In this document: positions 49,084 through 58,094 of the stretch, one piece after another
How the letters are laid out: every line of letters starts with the position of its first letter
Position numbering within the stretch: the first letter of the stretch is position 1
NCBI GenBank assembly: GCA_027312165.1
Contig: DAICXN010000002.1
Location: forward strand, 1 to 64,000
Origin: Candidatus Saccharimonadota bacterium
Lineage (GTDB): Bacteria; Patescibacteriota; Saccharimonadia; Saccharimonadales; Saccharimonadaceae
Direction: 5' to 3'
DNA: 64,000 bases
The notes under the pieces: generated by a model
What the model saw: the letters and a program-made list of their open reading frames with translations, nothing else
What the model was told of the DNA's origin: nothing
Database searches by the model: none
Position numbers and translations under genes: made by a program

Positions 49084-49980
49084 ATGGATGGGCTCATTGA
49101 ACAGGCACTAAATGCCACATCGGCTGACGAGTGGCTAGGCAAAAACCACCTCGGATGGCTAGTTAGCGATCAAGCGATCAGCTTACTGAGCATATTGGTA
49201 GGCTCGCTGGTGCTTTACTATATCGGTAAGCTATTGATAGCGCGCGGAATTAGGCACTTAATAAGAGGTACCGCCAAGCACCGAGCCTGGCACCGTAAAG
49301 ACATCGAAAAGCGTGAAACAACCCTAATAGAGCTGATGAAAAGCTTTTGGCGAATCGTCATTATCGCCTATGTAGCGGCGATGATTGCCAGCAAGCTATT
49401 TGGTATCGATCTATCACCGATTTTCGCCAGTGCGGGCATTATCGGTATCGCCATCGGATTTGGCTCGCAGTCACTGGTTAAAGACTTTTTGTCTGGGGTA
49501 TTCATCATCGCTGAAAACCAATACAGGGTCGGCGACGTAGTTGACATAATGGGCGCCGCGGGTACGGTTGAGCGTATCGGCATGCGTTCAACAATTATTC
49601 GAGACCTCGATGGCAACGTGCACTATATTCCGAACGGCACGATTCAGCGGGTAGTCAATAAAACCATGGGTTATAGCATTGCTCGGTTCACTGTTGAGAT
49701 CAGCCCGGAGGTTGACACCGATCAGGTCATCAAAGTGATTGACAGTGTTGGCGAAAAGCTAGCTAATGAGGAGAAGTGGAAAAAGAAAATTATTGAAGCG
49801 CCTAGATATATCGCAGTGGGTGAAATAACTGAAAAAGTAATTGAGCTAACAGTCTCCGGAAAGACCATGCCGTCCGACCAATGGGCGGTTACCTCTGAGA
49901 TGCGCAGTCGTCTAGTCCGGGAGTTTGAGGCAAAAAACATCCCGATAATTACCTTGCCCACGCCATCTTCGAGCAAGTAA
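49084..49980 (+). CDS. MscS-family mechanosensitive channel
   Basis: GIIGIAIGFGSQSLVKDFLSGVFIIAENQYRVGDVV. Confidence 0.95.
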   Translation: MDGLIEQALNATSADEWLGKNHLGWLVSDQAISLLSILVGSLVLYYIGKLLIARGIRHLIRGTAKHRAWHRKDIEKRETTLIELMKSFWRIVIIAYVAAMIASKLFGIDLSPIFASAGIIGIAIGFGSQSLVKDFLSGVFIIAENQYRVGDVVDIMGAAGTVERIGMRSTIIRDLDGNVHYIPNGTIQRVVNKTMGYSIARFTVEISPEVDTDQVIKVIDSVGEKLANEEKWKKKIIEAPRYIAVGEITEKVIELTVSGKTMPSDQWAVTSEMRSRLVREFEAKNIPIITLPTPSSSK

Positions 49981-49981
49981 G

Positions 49982-50311
49982 CTATATGCCCAGCTGCTCG
50001 TTGCTCAGAACGTCAGCAGAGTAAGCGTCCGCTTCGATTACTCGACGCGCCTCCTCGTCGTACATTCTCAAAAAATCCTCAAGAACTTGACTATTGATTG
50101 GCCCTTGAGCTTCAAAGTTATGCCGAGTCTTTTTGTCGGTATCTATTTGCGATCTGACCGACTTGTACTCGGGTCGACTCAAGTCCAGCTGATAGGCACC
50201 CGACCGATAGTAGACGTTCATTGATATCAAGACTAAAACTATCGCCAAAACAATTACCCCTATCAAAAAAGCTGGCAATCGATAACGCATAATCCACTGC
50301 TTAAGATGCAT
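49982..50311 (-). CDS. hypothetical single-TM protein
   Basis: N-terminal TM; overlaps neighbouring CDS. Confidence 0.5.
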   Translation of the reverse strand: MHLKQWIMRYRLPAFLIGVIVLAIVLVLISMNVYYRSGAYQLDLSRPEYKSVRSQIDTDKKTRHNFEAQGPINSQVLEDFLRMYDEEARRVIEADAYSADVLSNEQLGI

Positions 50312-50852
50312 CTGTATGGGTCTCCAATTTAAGCTCCTGCTGCAAGACCTCTACTGCCACCCGGTACTCACGAATGTTGTCATTCATCGTTTTGACAGAG
50401 TTCGAGAGCTTTGTTCTAGCGTCACGCGATTCGAGTAAGGCAGCATAAAATTCCGTCGCTCTAGTCTTGCAGTCAATCCGAACGAGCGACGACAAGGCAG
50501 TCTCATACTCGCTATAGGCACTACTAAACCTATCTCGCTCTTCATCAAACCGATTGGCTATCTCGACAAATTTCGAGCTATCGATGCGATTTAGAGCCAG
50601 GCGGCTATTCAGTCGGGCCATGAGTCTCGCGGAGATAGCATTATAACTCTGACCGATATTAACTCGCAAAAGTGCATCATTAGTGTGTAGTCGCCTCAGT
50701 GTCGCAATAATCGTATCACACTGCGCCTGAAGTCGATCTACCTCAGTTGGTCCTGACGGCTGCAAAATCATCTCTTGGGCATGAACTGGTGGCACAAAAA
50801 CGAGGCTAAACACGCTCGCTACACCAATAAGTAATTTTACAAACCTAGTCAT
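50301..50852 (-). CDS. hypothetical secreted/anchored coiled-coil protein; start trimmed to MTRFVKLLIG
   Basis: Signal peptide-like N-terminus; GATAAT 7 nt before trimmed ATG. Confidence 0.6.
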   Translation of the reverse strand: MTRFVKLLIGVASVFSLVFVPPVHAQEMILQPSGPTEVDRLQAQCDTIIATLRRLHTNDALLRVNIGQSYNAISARLMARLNSRLALNRIDSSKFVEIANRFDEERDRFSSAYSEYETALSSLVRIDCKTRATEFYAALLESRDARTKLSNSVKTMNDNIREYRVAVEVLQQELKLETHTDAS

Positions 50853-50907
50853 CCTATCTATTATCCCTCGAACCCTCCGTAGCGTCAATCTTACCGGTCG
50901 ACTCAAC

Positions 50908-50942
50908 AAAATAATCCCTCAACAATAGAGGGATTATTTTTA
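50908..50942. terminator. rho-independent terminator
   Basis: AAAATAATCCCTC...GAGGGATTATTTTT. Confidence 0.8.
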
Positions 50943-50959
50943 TATTTTGGCAGTGAGAT

Positions 50960-51232
50960 CTACTTAGTAGTTCGCTTCTCTGCCTTGTCTTTCACTTCGC
51001 GAGCGGTTTCAGAAGCCGTATCGCCGATCTTTCTAGCACCCTGCTTGATAGACTCAAAGCTATCCCTGGCAACGGCCTTAGCTTGATCGGTTCGCCGACC
51101 TGCCTCGTCTCGATATTCATCTGCTTTTCGCCTAAGATCCTCGCGAGTTTCCCTACCACTCTTGGGAGCGGTTAGAATGCCGGCGGCGAAACCTGCGGCT
51201 ACTGCGCCTAATACTGCAAATAGTTTTCTCAT
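50960..51232 (-). CDS. YtxH-like protein
   Basis: LFAVLGAVAAGFAAGILTAPKSGRETREDLRRKADEYRDEA. Confidence 0.8.
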   Translation of the reverse strand: MRKLFAVLGAVAAGFAAGILTAPKSGRETREDLRRKADEYRDEAGRRTDQAKAVARDSFESIKQGARKIGDTASETAREVKDKAEKRTTK

Positions 51233-51243
51233 CGAATTCCTCC

Positions 51244-51468
51244 TTACTTACTTTTACCAAATAGACTTGCTATTTCTCCAAATACTTTGGAGGGCGACAA
51301 CCATTCTGTTGCCTTGGCAAGGTTCGTCGTCACAGTGTCGACTCGTTTTGCCACCTGGCGAAGTTTGGTTAGGAGTGCTATGAGTACTCCTAGTAACGCT
51401 AGGATGACTAACGAGAGCAACCCGACGATGATTGACAGGAGAACGATTATCACCTGTGTGTCCTGCAT
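51244..51468 (-). CDS. small single-TM protein, DUF948-like
   Basis: TM followed by TKLRQVAKRVDTVTTNLAKATEWLSPSKVFGEIASLFGKSK; upstream of YtxH-like gene. Confidence 0.6.
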   Translation of the reverse strand: MQDTQVIIVLLSIIVGLLSLVILALLGVLIALLTKLRQVAKRVDTVTTNLAKATEWLSPSKVFGEIASLFGKSK

Positions 51469-51714
51469 AACTTGCTCCTTTCTTATTTAGGTGCAACTTT
51501 GCTCTTATATTATACCGCTTTTTCTAGACGGCTTCAATTTTTAATGTTTTTGTATGGTTGATTTTTGTGTTGTTGATTCAACTAATTATCATTGTAGCAT
51601 AAGTGTGATTATTTGTCAATTAGCGCACCGACCGCCCTTGTAAGGAGCCCTATAACTGGTAATTTGCAGGGACGCATCAAGCTCAACTTAGGGCGCGTGT
51701 AGTATAATTATTAT

Positions 51715-51897
51715 ATGAAACTATCACGCCTACTTCTAACTATTGCTTTTGTCATAATTGGCGTTTGGCTACTCGGCCTAATCTTTCGCATCGCTGCTTG
51801 GATGATAAATGGACTGCTATATGTTGCGGCGATTGCTGTTATCATTTGGCTAGTTAGCGTCTTTGTTGAACAGCGCCGCAACCAACCTAAAAGATAG
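51715..51897 (+). CDS. 60-aa two-TM protein
   Basis: TATAAT 6 nt before ATG; hydrophobic; followed by msrA. Confidence 0.6.
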   Translation: MKLSRLLLTIAFVIIGVWLLGLIFRIAAWMINGLLYVAAIAVIIWLVSVFVEQRRNQPKR

Positions 51898-51906
51898 GAG
51901 GTGCAC

Positions 51907-52434
51907 ATGGCCAAGTCAAGATACGTGCTCGCAGGAGGATGCTTTTGGTGCCTCGAGGCAGTATTTTTGCGCGTTAAAGGAGTTTTGTCCGTCACACCGG
52001 GGTACTCTGGAGGATCGGCCGGAACCGCTACGTACAGCTCAGTCTCAAGCGGCACGACTAAGCACGCTGAAGTAGTAAAAGTTGAATTTGACGATGAACT
52101 ACTGCCGCGCGAGGTTCTTCTTGATATCTTTTTCACGATCCATGACCCAACCAGCCTAAACCGACAAGGCGCGGACATTGGCCCGCAGTATCGTAGTGCC
52201 CTATTTTATGATAACGAAGAGCAAAAACGAGAGTTTGAGTCGGCCATATCACGAGCTCAGGCTCACTGGGACAAGCCAATCGTCACAAGACTTGAGTATC
52301 TAGATAAGTTTTACGAAGCCGAACCAGAGCATCACAATTATTTTGATAACAACCCAGCCAATCCATACTGCGCGGTTGTCATTTCACCAAAGATTAATAA
52401 GGCGAAGAACACCTATAAGGAGTACATGAAATGA
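51907..52434 (+). CDS. msrA: peptide methionine sulfoxide reductase MsrA
   Basis: YVLAGGCFWCLEAVF, GYSGG, TSLNRQGADIGPQYRSALFY. Confidence 0.96.
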   Translation: MAKSRYVLAGGCFWCLEAVFLRVKGVLSVTPGYSGGSAGTATYSSVSSGTTKHAEVVKVEFDDELLPREVLLDIFFTIHDPTSLNRQGADIGPQYRSALFYDNEEQKREFESAISRAQAHWDKPIVTRLEYLDKFYEAEPEHHNYFDNNPANPYCAVVISPKINKAKNTYKEYMK

Positions 52435-52880
52435 AGCCTAAGATTAACGTCGTACGGGCCGTTAGCGCCACAGTTGCAAGGCGAGCTCTAAACCTCGCAG
52501 TAGTAATTGTGGGTATTATTTTGGGGCTACTTTTTGCCATCATCTGGGCCCTAGCTTATTTTGTGAGTAGCTGGTGGTGGCTGCTGCTAATTGGCTATGT
52601 GCCACTGCTACTAGCTACTGTAATCGTACTAGCAGTTGGTCGATTTTTAACCAAAAAGCTATACCCACACCAGCTGTCGGGTGAACAAAGAAGACTCTTA
52701 AACGGCTTCACCGACAAGATTCAGCGCCTGCTTGAGACGCGTGGCATCGGTTGGCCGATGTTTGCCCTATTGAACGTTAAGGATTTGCTGTTTCACCGAG
52801 ATCTACGCACTACCAAAGATCTTATATCCGACACCTCCAGCCTACGCAAAGACTTCGCCGAACTAGAAAAAAAACTCTAG
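52431..52880 (+). CDS. hypothetical two-TM protein
   Basis: Overlaps msrA stop; two hydrophobic helices. Confidence 0.55.
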   Translation: MKPKINVVRAVSATVARRALNLAVVIVGIILGLLFAIIWALAYFVSSWWWLLLIGYVPLLLATVIVLAVGRFLTKKLYPHQLSGEQRRLLNGFTDKIQRLLETRGIGWPMFALLNVKDLLFHRDLRTTKDLISDTSSLRKDFAELEKKL

Positions 52881-52891
52881 ACCCAATGGAC

Positions 52892-53506
52892 TTACTGCTC
52901 AGACCAAAGCTCGGCAAGCCGCGCAACATGACCCAGCATTGCCATCAGCACTACCTCTTGGTAAGGGCTATCGACATTCCACTTATCAAAAACAGCCACC
53001 TTTTTATCGAAGTGGTCAGGGCCCAGCGCGCTATTGGGAAACTGGTCAACGCCCATGTTAACACCAAGCCCTGCCGCAGCCATAAGGTGTGGGTGGTCAA
53101 CTCCTACGAAATGAAGACTGCAACTCTCCTTACTAAGTGGAAGGATGCCAATTTGACCACTAACCTCTACGCCTACGCCCACGACACTGTCGCACAACTC
53201 ACTGACAGTTTCTTTATTTCGCCTTACCTCACCCAAGTAGTTATAGAGGGGAGGCAGCATAAGCAGCCTGAAAGCGGTTTTGACCATTGGGTAGTTCAGT
53301 ACGTTAGCCACATCCTTATCCGATAAAGTGGTGACCTCTCCGGGGCGCGCAAGACTAACCGGATCCTCAACCCTTTCAGTCATCTCGGTTAGAGAGATTC
53401 TCTCATCACCCACCAAAAAAAGACTAGTAAGTCTGTCGTAGCTGAATCTATTTGGCCTACTTAACTTCAAATGTCGCCAGGCTAAATCACCATTTCCTAC
53501 ACTCAT
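52892..53506 (-). CDS. hypothetical protein
   Basis: Uninterrupted ORF upstream of no other candidate; competing + ORF 52886..53326 is less protein-like. Confidence 0.5.
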   Translation of the reverse strand: MSVGNGDLAWRHLKLSRPNRFSYDRLTSLFLVGDERISLTEMTERVEDPVSLARPGEVTTLSDKDVANVLNYPMVKTAFRLLMLPPLYNYLGEVRRNKETVSELCDSVVGVGVEVSGQIGILPLSKESCSLHFVGVDHPHLMAAAGLGVNMGVDQFPNSALGPDHFDKKVAVFDKWNVDSPYQEVVLMAMLGHVARLAELWSEQ

Positions 53507-53573
53507 CTAGCACCCCCCTGGTTAGGATTGGTCAATCGTAACAGTTGCTATAGATCTTAGTCAAGCAAAATCG

Positions 53574-55319
53574 CTATAGACCCAGCTCTTTGAGCTGGGT
53601 TGGGTCAATAGCACTAGGAGAGTTCATCATAACATCAACCCCCGAGCCGTTCTTTGGAAAAGCAATAACTTCACGAATATTTGACTCGTTCATCAACTCC
53701 ATAAACATTCGATCAACTCCGTAAGCCAAGCCAGCATGAGGCGGTGCGCCGTATTTGAAGGCACTAAGCATCGCGCCAAATTTGGCCTCTACGTATGACT
53801 TATCGTAACCCAACAGCTCAAAGACTCGATAAAGCACGTCAGGATTGTGGTTTCGAACACCACCAGAACAAATCTCGTAACCGTTCATCACCATGTCATA
53901 TTGATCGGCTACGATCGCCAGCTTTTCTTGATCGTTCGAGACATCTAGAGACTCAAGTCCACCCTTTGGCATGGAGAATGGGTTGTGCCCAAAATCAACC
54001 TTCTTGGCTGAGTCATTCCACTCATAGAATGGAAAATCAACTATCCAAGCAAGCGCTATTACGCTTGGATCCTTTAGCTCAAAGTGATCAGCGAACTCGC
54101 TACGCAGTCGGCCAAGAACCTTATTTACAACTGGACGCTTGTCTGCTCCGAAGAAGATCGTGTCTCCGTCCTCGGCGCCCATCTTTTGGCGAATACCGGC
54201 AAGCTCATCGTCGGACAAAAACTTGGCTATTGGTGATTTTGCCTCACCTGCTTCGTAAGAGACATAGGCCAGACCGCCAGCACCCTCGCTCTTGGCGATA
54301 TCAGTAAACCTATCGATTTGTTTTCGACTTAGCGAGGTGCCGCCCTTTACCAAGATAGCTTTGATCGCTTCGGCATTTTTGAACACGGCGAACTCTGTTG
54401 TAGAAAACACATCAGTTAGATCGATTAGCTCCATGCCAAATCTAAGGTCTGGCTTGTCTGAGCCGTAGCGCTCCATCGCCTCAAGATAAGGTATGCGTGG
54501 AATATCTAGTGATATCAGCTTTTTGCCAGCAAACTCAGTCGACAGCTTGATAATCAACGGGTCAAACAGCCGCCTGACCGTCTCTCCACTGTCAACAAAG
54601 CTCATCTCTGCATCCATCTGGTAGAACTCACCGTACAAGCGGTCAGCTCGCGGGTCCTCGTCGCGAAAACATGCCGCCATCTGGTAATAGCGATTTAGTC
54701 CGCCAACCATCAGGAGCTGTTTAAACTGCTGAGGCGCTTGCGGCAAGGCATAAAACTTGCCCTCGTGAAGCCTTGACGGTATCAAAAAGTCACGAGCACC
54801 CTCGGGACTGGAGCTTGCCAATATCGGTGTCGTGACTTCCGTGAAATCAGCTGATTCCATAAACTGGCGAATAATACTAAACATCTCGGCGCGTTTCTTT
54901 AGCATGTTCTGCATTTTTGGTCGACGGAGGTCGAGGTAGCGATACTTTAATCTCAACTCTTCGTTTGCCTGATGCTCACTAAACGGCTGGATCGGTAAAG
55001 TCTCGGCACGATTCAGTATCTCCAGGCTCTCAACAACCACCTCGACGTCGCCTGAAGCAATGTTTGGATTGGCTAACCCCTCACCACGTCGACTGACTAG
55101 TCCGGTAGCCTTAACCACAAACTCGTCACGGAGCTCCTCCGCCACACTAAAGGCCTGCTGGCTTTCAGGATTTATTACCAGCTGAACCAGGCCAGTATGG
55201 TCTCGTAGGTCAATAAATATTAGGCCGCCATGGTCACGTCGGGCATGGACCCAGCCAGAAACAACCACGGTCTGTTCGACCAGGTTGCTCACATTTTCAC
55301 TAAGAATTCTTTCTGTCAT
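53574..55319 (-). CDS. aspS: aspartyl-tRNA synthetase (AspRS/AspS)
   Basis: VSGWVHARRDHGGLIFIDLRDHTGLVQLV, FRDEDPRADR, GLAYGVDRMFMEL. Confidence 0.98.
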   Translation of the reverse strand: MTERILSENVSNLVEQTVVVSGWVHARRDHGGLIFIDLRDHTGLVQLVINPESQQAFSVAEELRDEFVVKATGLVSRRGEGLANPNIASGDVEVVVESLEILNRAETLPIQPFSEHQANEELRLKYRYLDLRRPKMQNMLKKRAEMFSIIRQFMESADFTEVTTPILASSSPEGARDFLIPSRLHEGKFYALPQAPQQFKQLLMVGGLNRYYQMAACFRDEDPRADRLYGEFYQMDAEMSFVDSGETVRRLFDPLIIKLSTEFAGKKLISLDIPRIPYLEAMERYGSDKPDLRFGMELIDLTDVFSTTEFAVFKNAEAIKAILVKGGTSLSRKQIDRFTDIAKSEGAGGLAYVSYEAGEAKSPIAKFLSDDELAGIRQKMGAEDGDTIFFGADKRPVVNKVLGRLRSEFADHFELKDPSVIALAWIVDFPFYEWNDSAKKVDFGHNPFSMPKGGLESLDVSNDQEKLAIVADQYDMVMNGYEICSGGVRNHNPDVLYRVFELLGYDKSYVEAKFGAMLSAFKYGAPPHAGLAYGVDRMFMELMNESNIREVIAFPKNGSGVDVMMNSPSAIDPTQLKELGL

Positions 55320-55374
55320 CTTGGGCTATTTTACCAGATTTCCCCTGTTTTGAGAACAGGTGCAGCTCAGACGC

Positions 55375-55881
55375 CTACTGTGTCCATTTCCAATTCGGAT
55401 TCCAGCCGCCAGTGGCAGGATAGGAGCCGGAATAGTAACCCTGAACTACGAACGTGGTTGCATCACTGGTCCAGACTTTATCAATGGCCGTACAAGTAGC
55501 GGAGCCGCTAATTGCCACGTCCTCGATCAGGCCTCGACTGGTCTGAATAAAGCCCTTTGTTGACTTTGATCGTGCACCAAAAGCATAAATCTGATTTGCT
55601 TTATCTAAGCAGTAATAGACATTGTTCAGGCTCTGGTGGTAAGAAGCCTTAGACACGCGAAAATCTGGCATCTCACTAAGTGTCTCTGGGTAGCGACCCA
55701 ATTCTGCCCTAGTGAGCTCGAGTTGCTTGGGTATGTTAGACAGATCGCTTCGAATCGTCGAGTCATTCGCCCGATTCGACACTACGTTATATGCGACTAT
55801 GCTTATGGCGGCCAAGATACCGATGACAACTATAACAATCAACAGCTCGACAATAGTGAAGCCTCGATAGCGATTAAACAT
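55375..55881 (-). CDS. type IV pilin-like protein
   Basis: MFNRYRGFTIVELLIVIVVIGILAAISIVAYNVVSNRAND; TACAAT 7 nt before ATG. Confidence 0.9.
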   Translation of the reverse strand: MFNRYRGFTIVELLIVIVVIGILAAISIVAYNVVSNRANDSTIRSDLSNIPKQLELTRAELGRYPETLSEMPDFRVSKASYHQSLNNVYYCLDKANQIYAFGARSKSTKGFIQTSRGLIEDVAISGSATCTAIDKVWTSDATTFVVQGYYSGSYPATGGWNPNWKWTQ

Positions 55882-55949
55882 AAGTTCTATTGTAGATAAC
55901 GTAAGCCGATATGGCAGACCAATCCCGCCTCAAATCAATTACCCCAAAA

Positions 55950-56960
55950 TTATACGTACTTGGCTTCCTGTGGGGAATTGTTTTTTCTGGGGTTTCGCTC
56001 AGCTACCGCGCGAAGGCTAGTGTGCTGCTCAAACTCGTCATTTATCTCGTTGCCTATCATGGCTTCGAGCACGTCTTCGAGGCTAAGCAAGCCGACCGTT
56101 TCCTTAAATTCATTTATAACTATAAATAAAAGTTTCTGAGTCTTTAGGAAGGCCGCCAGCGCATCGACAAGCGCCTGGTCCTCGCGGATAAAGCAAACGT
56201 TCTTATCCATGACCTGCGACACTTTTGGAGAATTCTTGCTGCCGTCAATAGTTAGCAGGTCCCTCACATAGAGTACACCCACGACATGATCGATATCCTT
56301 TTCGATTACCGGAAACCGGCTGTGACCAGTGTTGTGAAGTTCACTAAGCGTTATTGGACCGAGCAGCTCACTATGCTCTATCGAGTCAATCATTGTCCTG
56401 GGCGTCATGATATCGCTAACCAGCCGACTCTCGAAATCAAGAGCGCTGGTAATTAGCTTATTTTCAAATTTTGATAGTATACCTTGGGAATTTTTGATAG
56501 CTGCAAGAAGCTCCGGCTTTGAATTAAATCTCAAGTCATCGTCCGAAGAGGCTAAATCACTCGGTGCCAGAAAGAGCCTAAAAAACCAAGGAGCACGGCC
56601 ACTTAGCGCCAACAGGTACTTCTCGTAATACCCGTATAGTTTGTCTGCCATCTTTTGGAGGGGTCGAAATTTAGCTGAAACTGGATAAATCAGCGCCAAA
56701 GCCAGGCTCAGCAAAATTCCAGCAACCCAGCCAAACGCAACTAGCGCAGCTGGCACAAACAACACCATCAGCACAGACACAGCAAGCCTCTTGAGTACCA
56801 GTATCGACTCTCGGGCATGCGCCCTCTCAACATCAAGGGTGCCGAGTAGCCCAGAATCTGCTCGTCTCTTCACCTCCTGAAGACTCAGCTCAAGCGACAC
56901 GGGACGAGTGGCGGCAACGATAATTAAACAAATGGCAATCACTAGACATAGAACCAGCAT
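55950..56960 (-). CDS. CBS-domain CNNM/hemolysin C-like membrane protein; start trimmed to MLVLCLV
   Basis: DIMTPRTMIDSIEHSE, HSRFPVIEKDIDHVVGVLYVRDLL, two CBS domains. Confidence 0.85.
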   Translation of the reverse strand: MLVLCLVIAICLIIVAATRPVSLELSLQEVKRRADSGLLGTLDVERAHARESILVLKRLAVSVLMVLFVPAALVAFGWVAGILLSLALALIYPVSAKFRPLQKMADKLYGYYEKYLLALSGRAPWFFRLFLAPSDLASSDDDLRFNSKPELLAAIKNSQGILSKFENKLITSALDFESRLVSDIMTPRTMIDSIEHSELLGPITLSELHNTGHSRFPVIEKDIDHVVGVLYVRDLLTIDGSKNSPKVSQVMDKNVCFIREDQALVDALAAFLKTQKLLFIVINEFKETVGLLSLEDVLEAMIGNEINDEFEQHTSLRAVAERNPRKNNSPQEAKYV

Positions 56961-57011
56961 GGTTTCATTGTACTGTATTTTAAGATATACTAGTAGCATT
57001 AAAGGAGGGAT

Positions 57012-57749
57012 ATGGATACAAAACGTTGGATAATTTTTTCTGCAATAACGCTTGCAGTTATCGCAGGAATGATATATATGTCAGTGGGCAATCGGCTCGA
57101 TGTTAGTGATATTGGCCGAGATGGATCAGCCAAGCTTCTGGCGGCTGAGGACCGCAACGGAAATATATCTGATCACGTCTATGGCGACAAGGACTCTAAG
57201 GTTGTACTTATTGAATACGGCGACTTTCAGTGTCAAGGCTGTAAGACATATGCAGCACCAGTGAAAAACCTAGTGGATAAGTATGACGGCAAGGTAGCCT
57301 TTGCCTACCGACACTTCCCACTCACCCAGATACACCCAAATGCTCGAGGGGCTGCAGCAGCAGCTGAAGCGGCTGGCATGCAGGATAAATTTTGGCAGAT
57401 GTACGAACTGCTATTTGAGAACCAGCAGGAGTGGAGCGTTGCTCAGCCTACAGAAAGAACTGAGCTATTTGCTACTTATGCCAGACAGCTGGCAATGGAC
57501 GAAGAGAAGTTCAAAACCGACCTAGCCGACCCACGTATAACTCAAAAAATTAATTTCGACGTCGCACTGGCAAGAATGAACGAAGTAACCGGGACACCAA
57601 CATTCCTGCTAAATGGTAAGTTTATCGAACTAAACCCAGCTAATGCCCAGGAGAGCGGCGAACCAAGGGGAATTGATGCCCTCGACAAAGCAATTGAGGC
57701 AGCGCTCAAGGAGGCTGGAGTAGAAGTCACACCAGCAACCGAAGAGTAA
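57012..57749 (+). CDS. DsbA-like thioredoxin-fold oxidoreductase
   Basis: EYGDFQCQGCKTYAAPV CxxC site, GTPTFLLNGKFI cis-Pro. Confidence 0.9.
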   Translation: MDTKRWIIFSAITLAVIAGMIYMSVGNRLDVSDIGRDGSAKLLAAEDRNGNISDHVYGDKDSKVVLIEYGDFQCQGCKTYAAPVKNLVDKYDGKVAFAYRHFPLTQIHPNARGAAAAAEAAGMQDKFWQMYELLFENQQEWSVAQPTERTELFATYARQLAMDEEKFKTDLADPRITQKINFDVALARMNEVTGTPTFLLNGKFIELNPANAQESGEPRGIDALDKAIEAALKEAGVEVTPATEE

Positions 57750-57766
57750 GACTTTTAGACAATAAG

Positions 57767-57797
57767 AAAAGCACCTCGGTGCCCTGAGGTGCTTTTT
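57767..57797. terminator. bidirectional terminator
   Basis: AAAAGCACCTC...GAGGTGCTTTTT. Confidence 0.85.
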
Positions 57798-57838
57798 ATG
57801 TGATTGGATTTTCTAAATTTTTGAAAACCCATTACATA

Positions 57839-58019
57839 CTAGTGTGCTATGTATGTTTGCCATTCGGCAGGCACCACATCCACTGCGATCTTTTTGCGTC
57901 GTGATGACACAAAGTTGATTGCTATTGGCATGTGTGTTGTACTCCTCGTACTTATATGCAGCCTCACGCATTCGACCTTTAAAATTTGCATTTTTGTTCT
58001 CATTTGGCGCGAGGCACAT
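57839..58019 (-). other. short transcript of uncertain coding status (68-aa leaderless frame or 54-aa alternative frame, or ncRNA)
   Basis: Strong promoter TTGACG-N17-TACTAT upstream, terminator downstream; alternative frame at 57839..58003 gives MRTKMQILKVECVRLHISTRSTTHMPIAINFVSSRRKKIAVDVVPAEWQTYIAH*. Confidence 0.5.
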
Positions 58020-58024
58020 CAACT

Positions 58025-58053
58025 ATAGTACCAAGCCTAAGCACGGACGTCAA
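58025..58053 (-). promoter_or_regulatory. sigma70-type promoter
   Basis: TTGACG-N17-TACTAT on minus strand. Confidence 0.7.
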
Positions 58054-58059
58054 GACTTT

Positions 58060-58077
58060 GTGCAATTTAAATTGCAC
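58060..58077. promoter_or_regulatory. 18-bp perfect palindrome, candidate operator
   Basis: GTGCAATTTAAATTGCAC, ends 6 bp upstream of the -35 box. Confidence 0.6.
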
Positions 58078-58094
58078 TGACTGATGTATCCATA

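Noticed and set aside
51711-52178. ORF 155 aa antisense to msrA and upstream small gene
   Set aside because: Opposite strand to clear MsrA motifs.
52886-53326. ORF 146 aa on + strand
   Set aside because: Competes with the more protein-like minus ORF 52892..53506; coding strand here remains moderately uncertain.
53795-54307. ORF 170 aa antisense to aspS
   Set aside because: Shadow ORF with Arg/His/Ser/Gln-rich composition.
47-55881. Pilin N-terminal coding regions as a recent mobile DNA repeat
   Set aside because: Nucleotide sequences differ at many synonymous sites; only the amino acid sequence is conserved, consistent with selection on the prepilin signal/helix.
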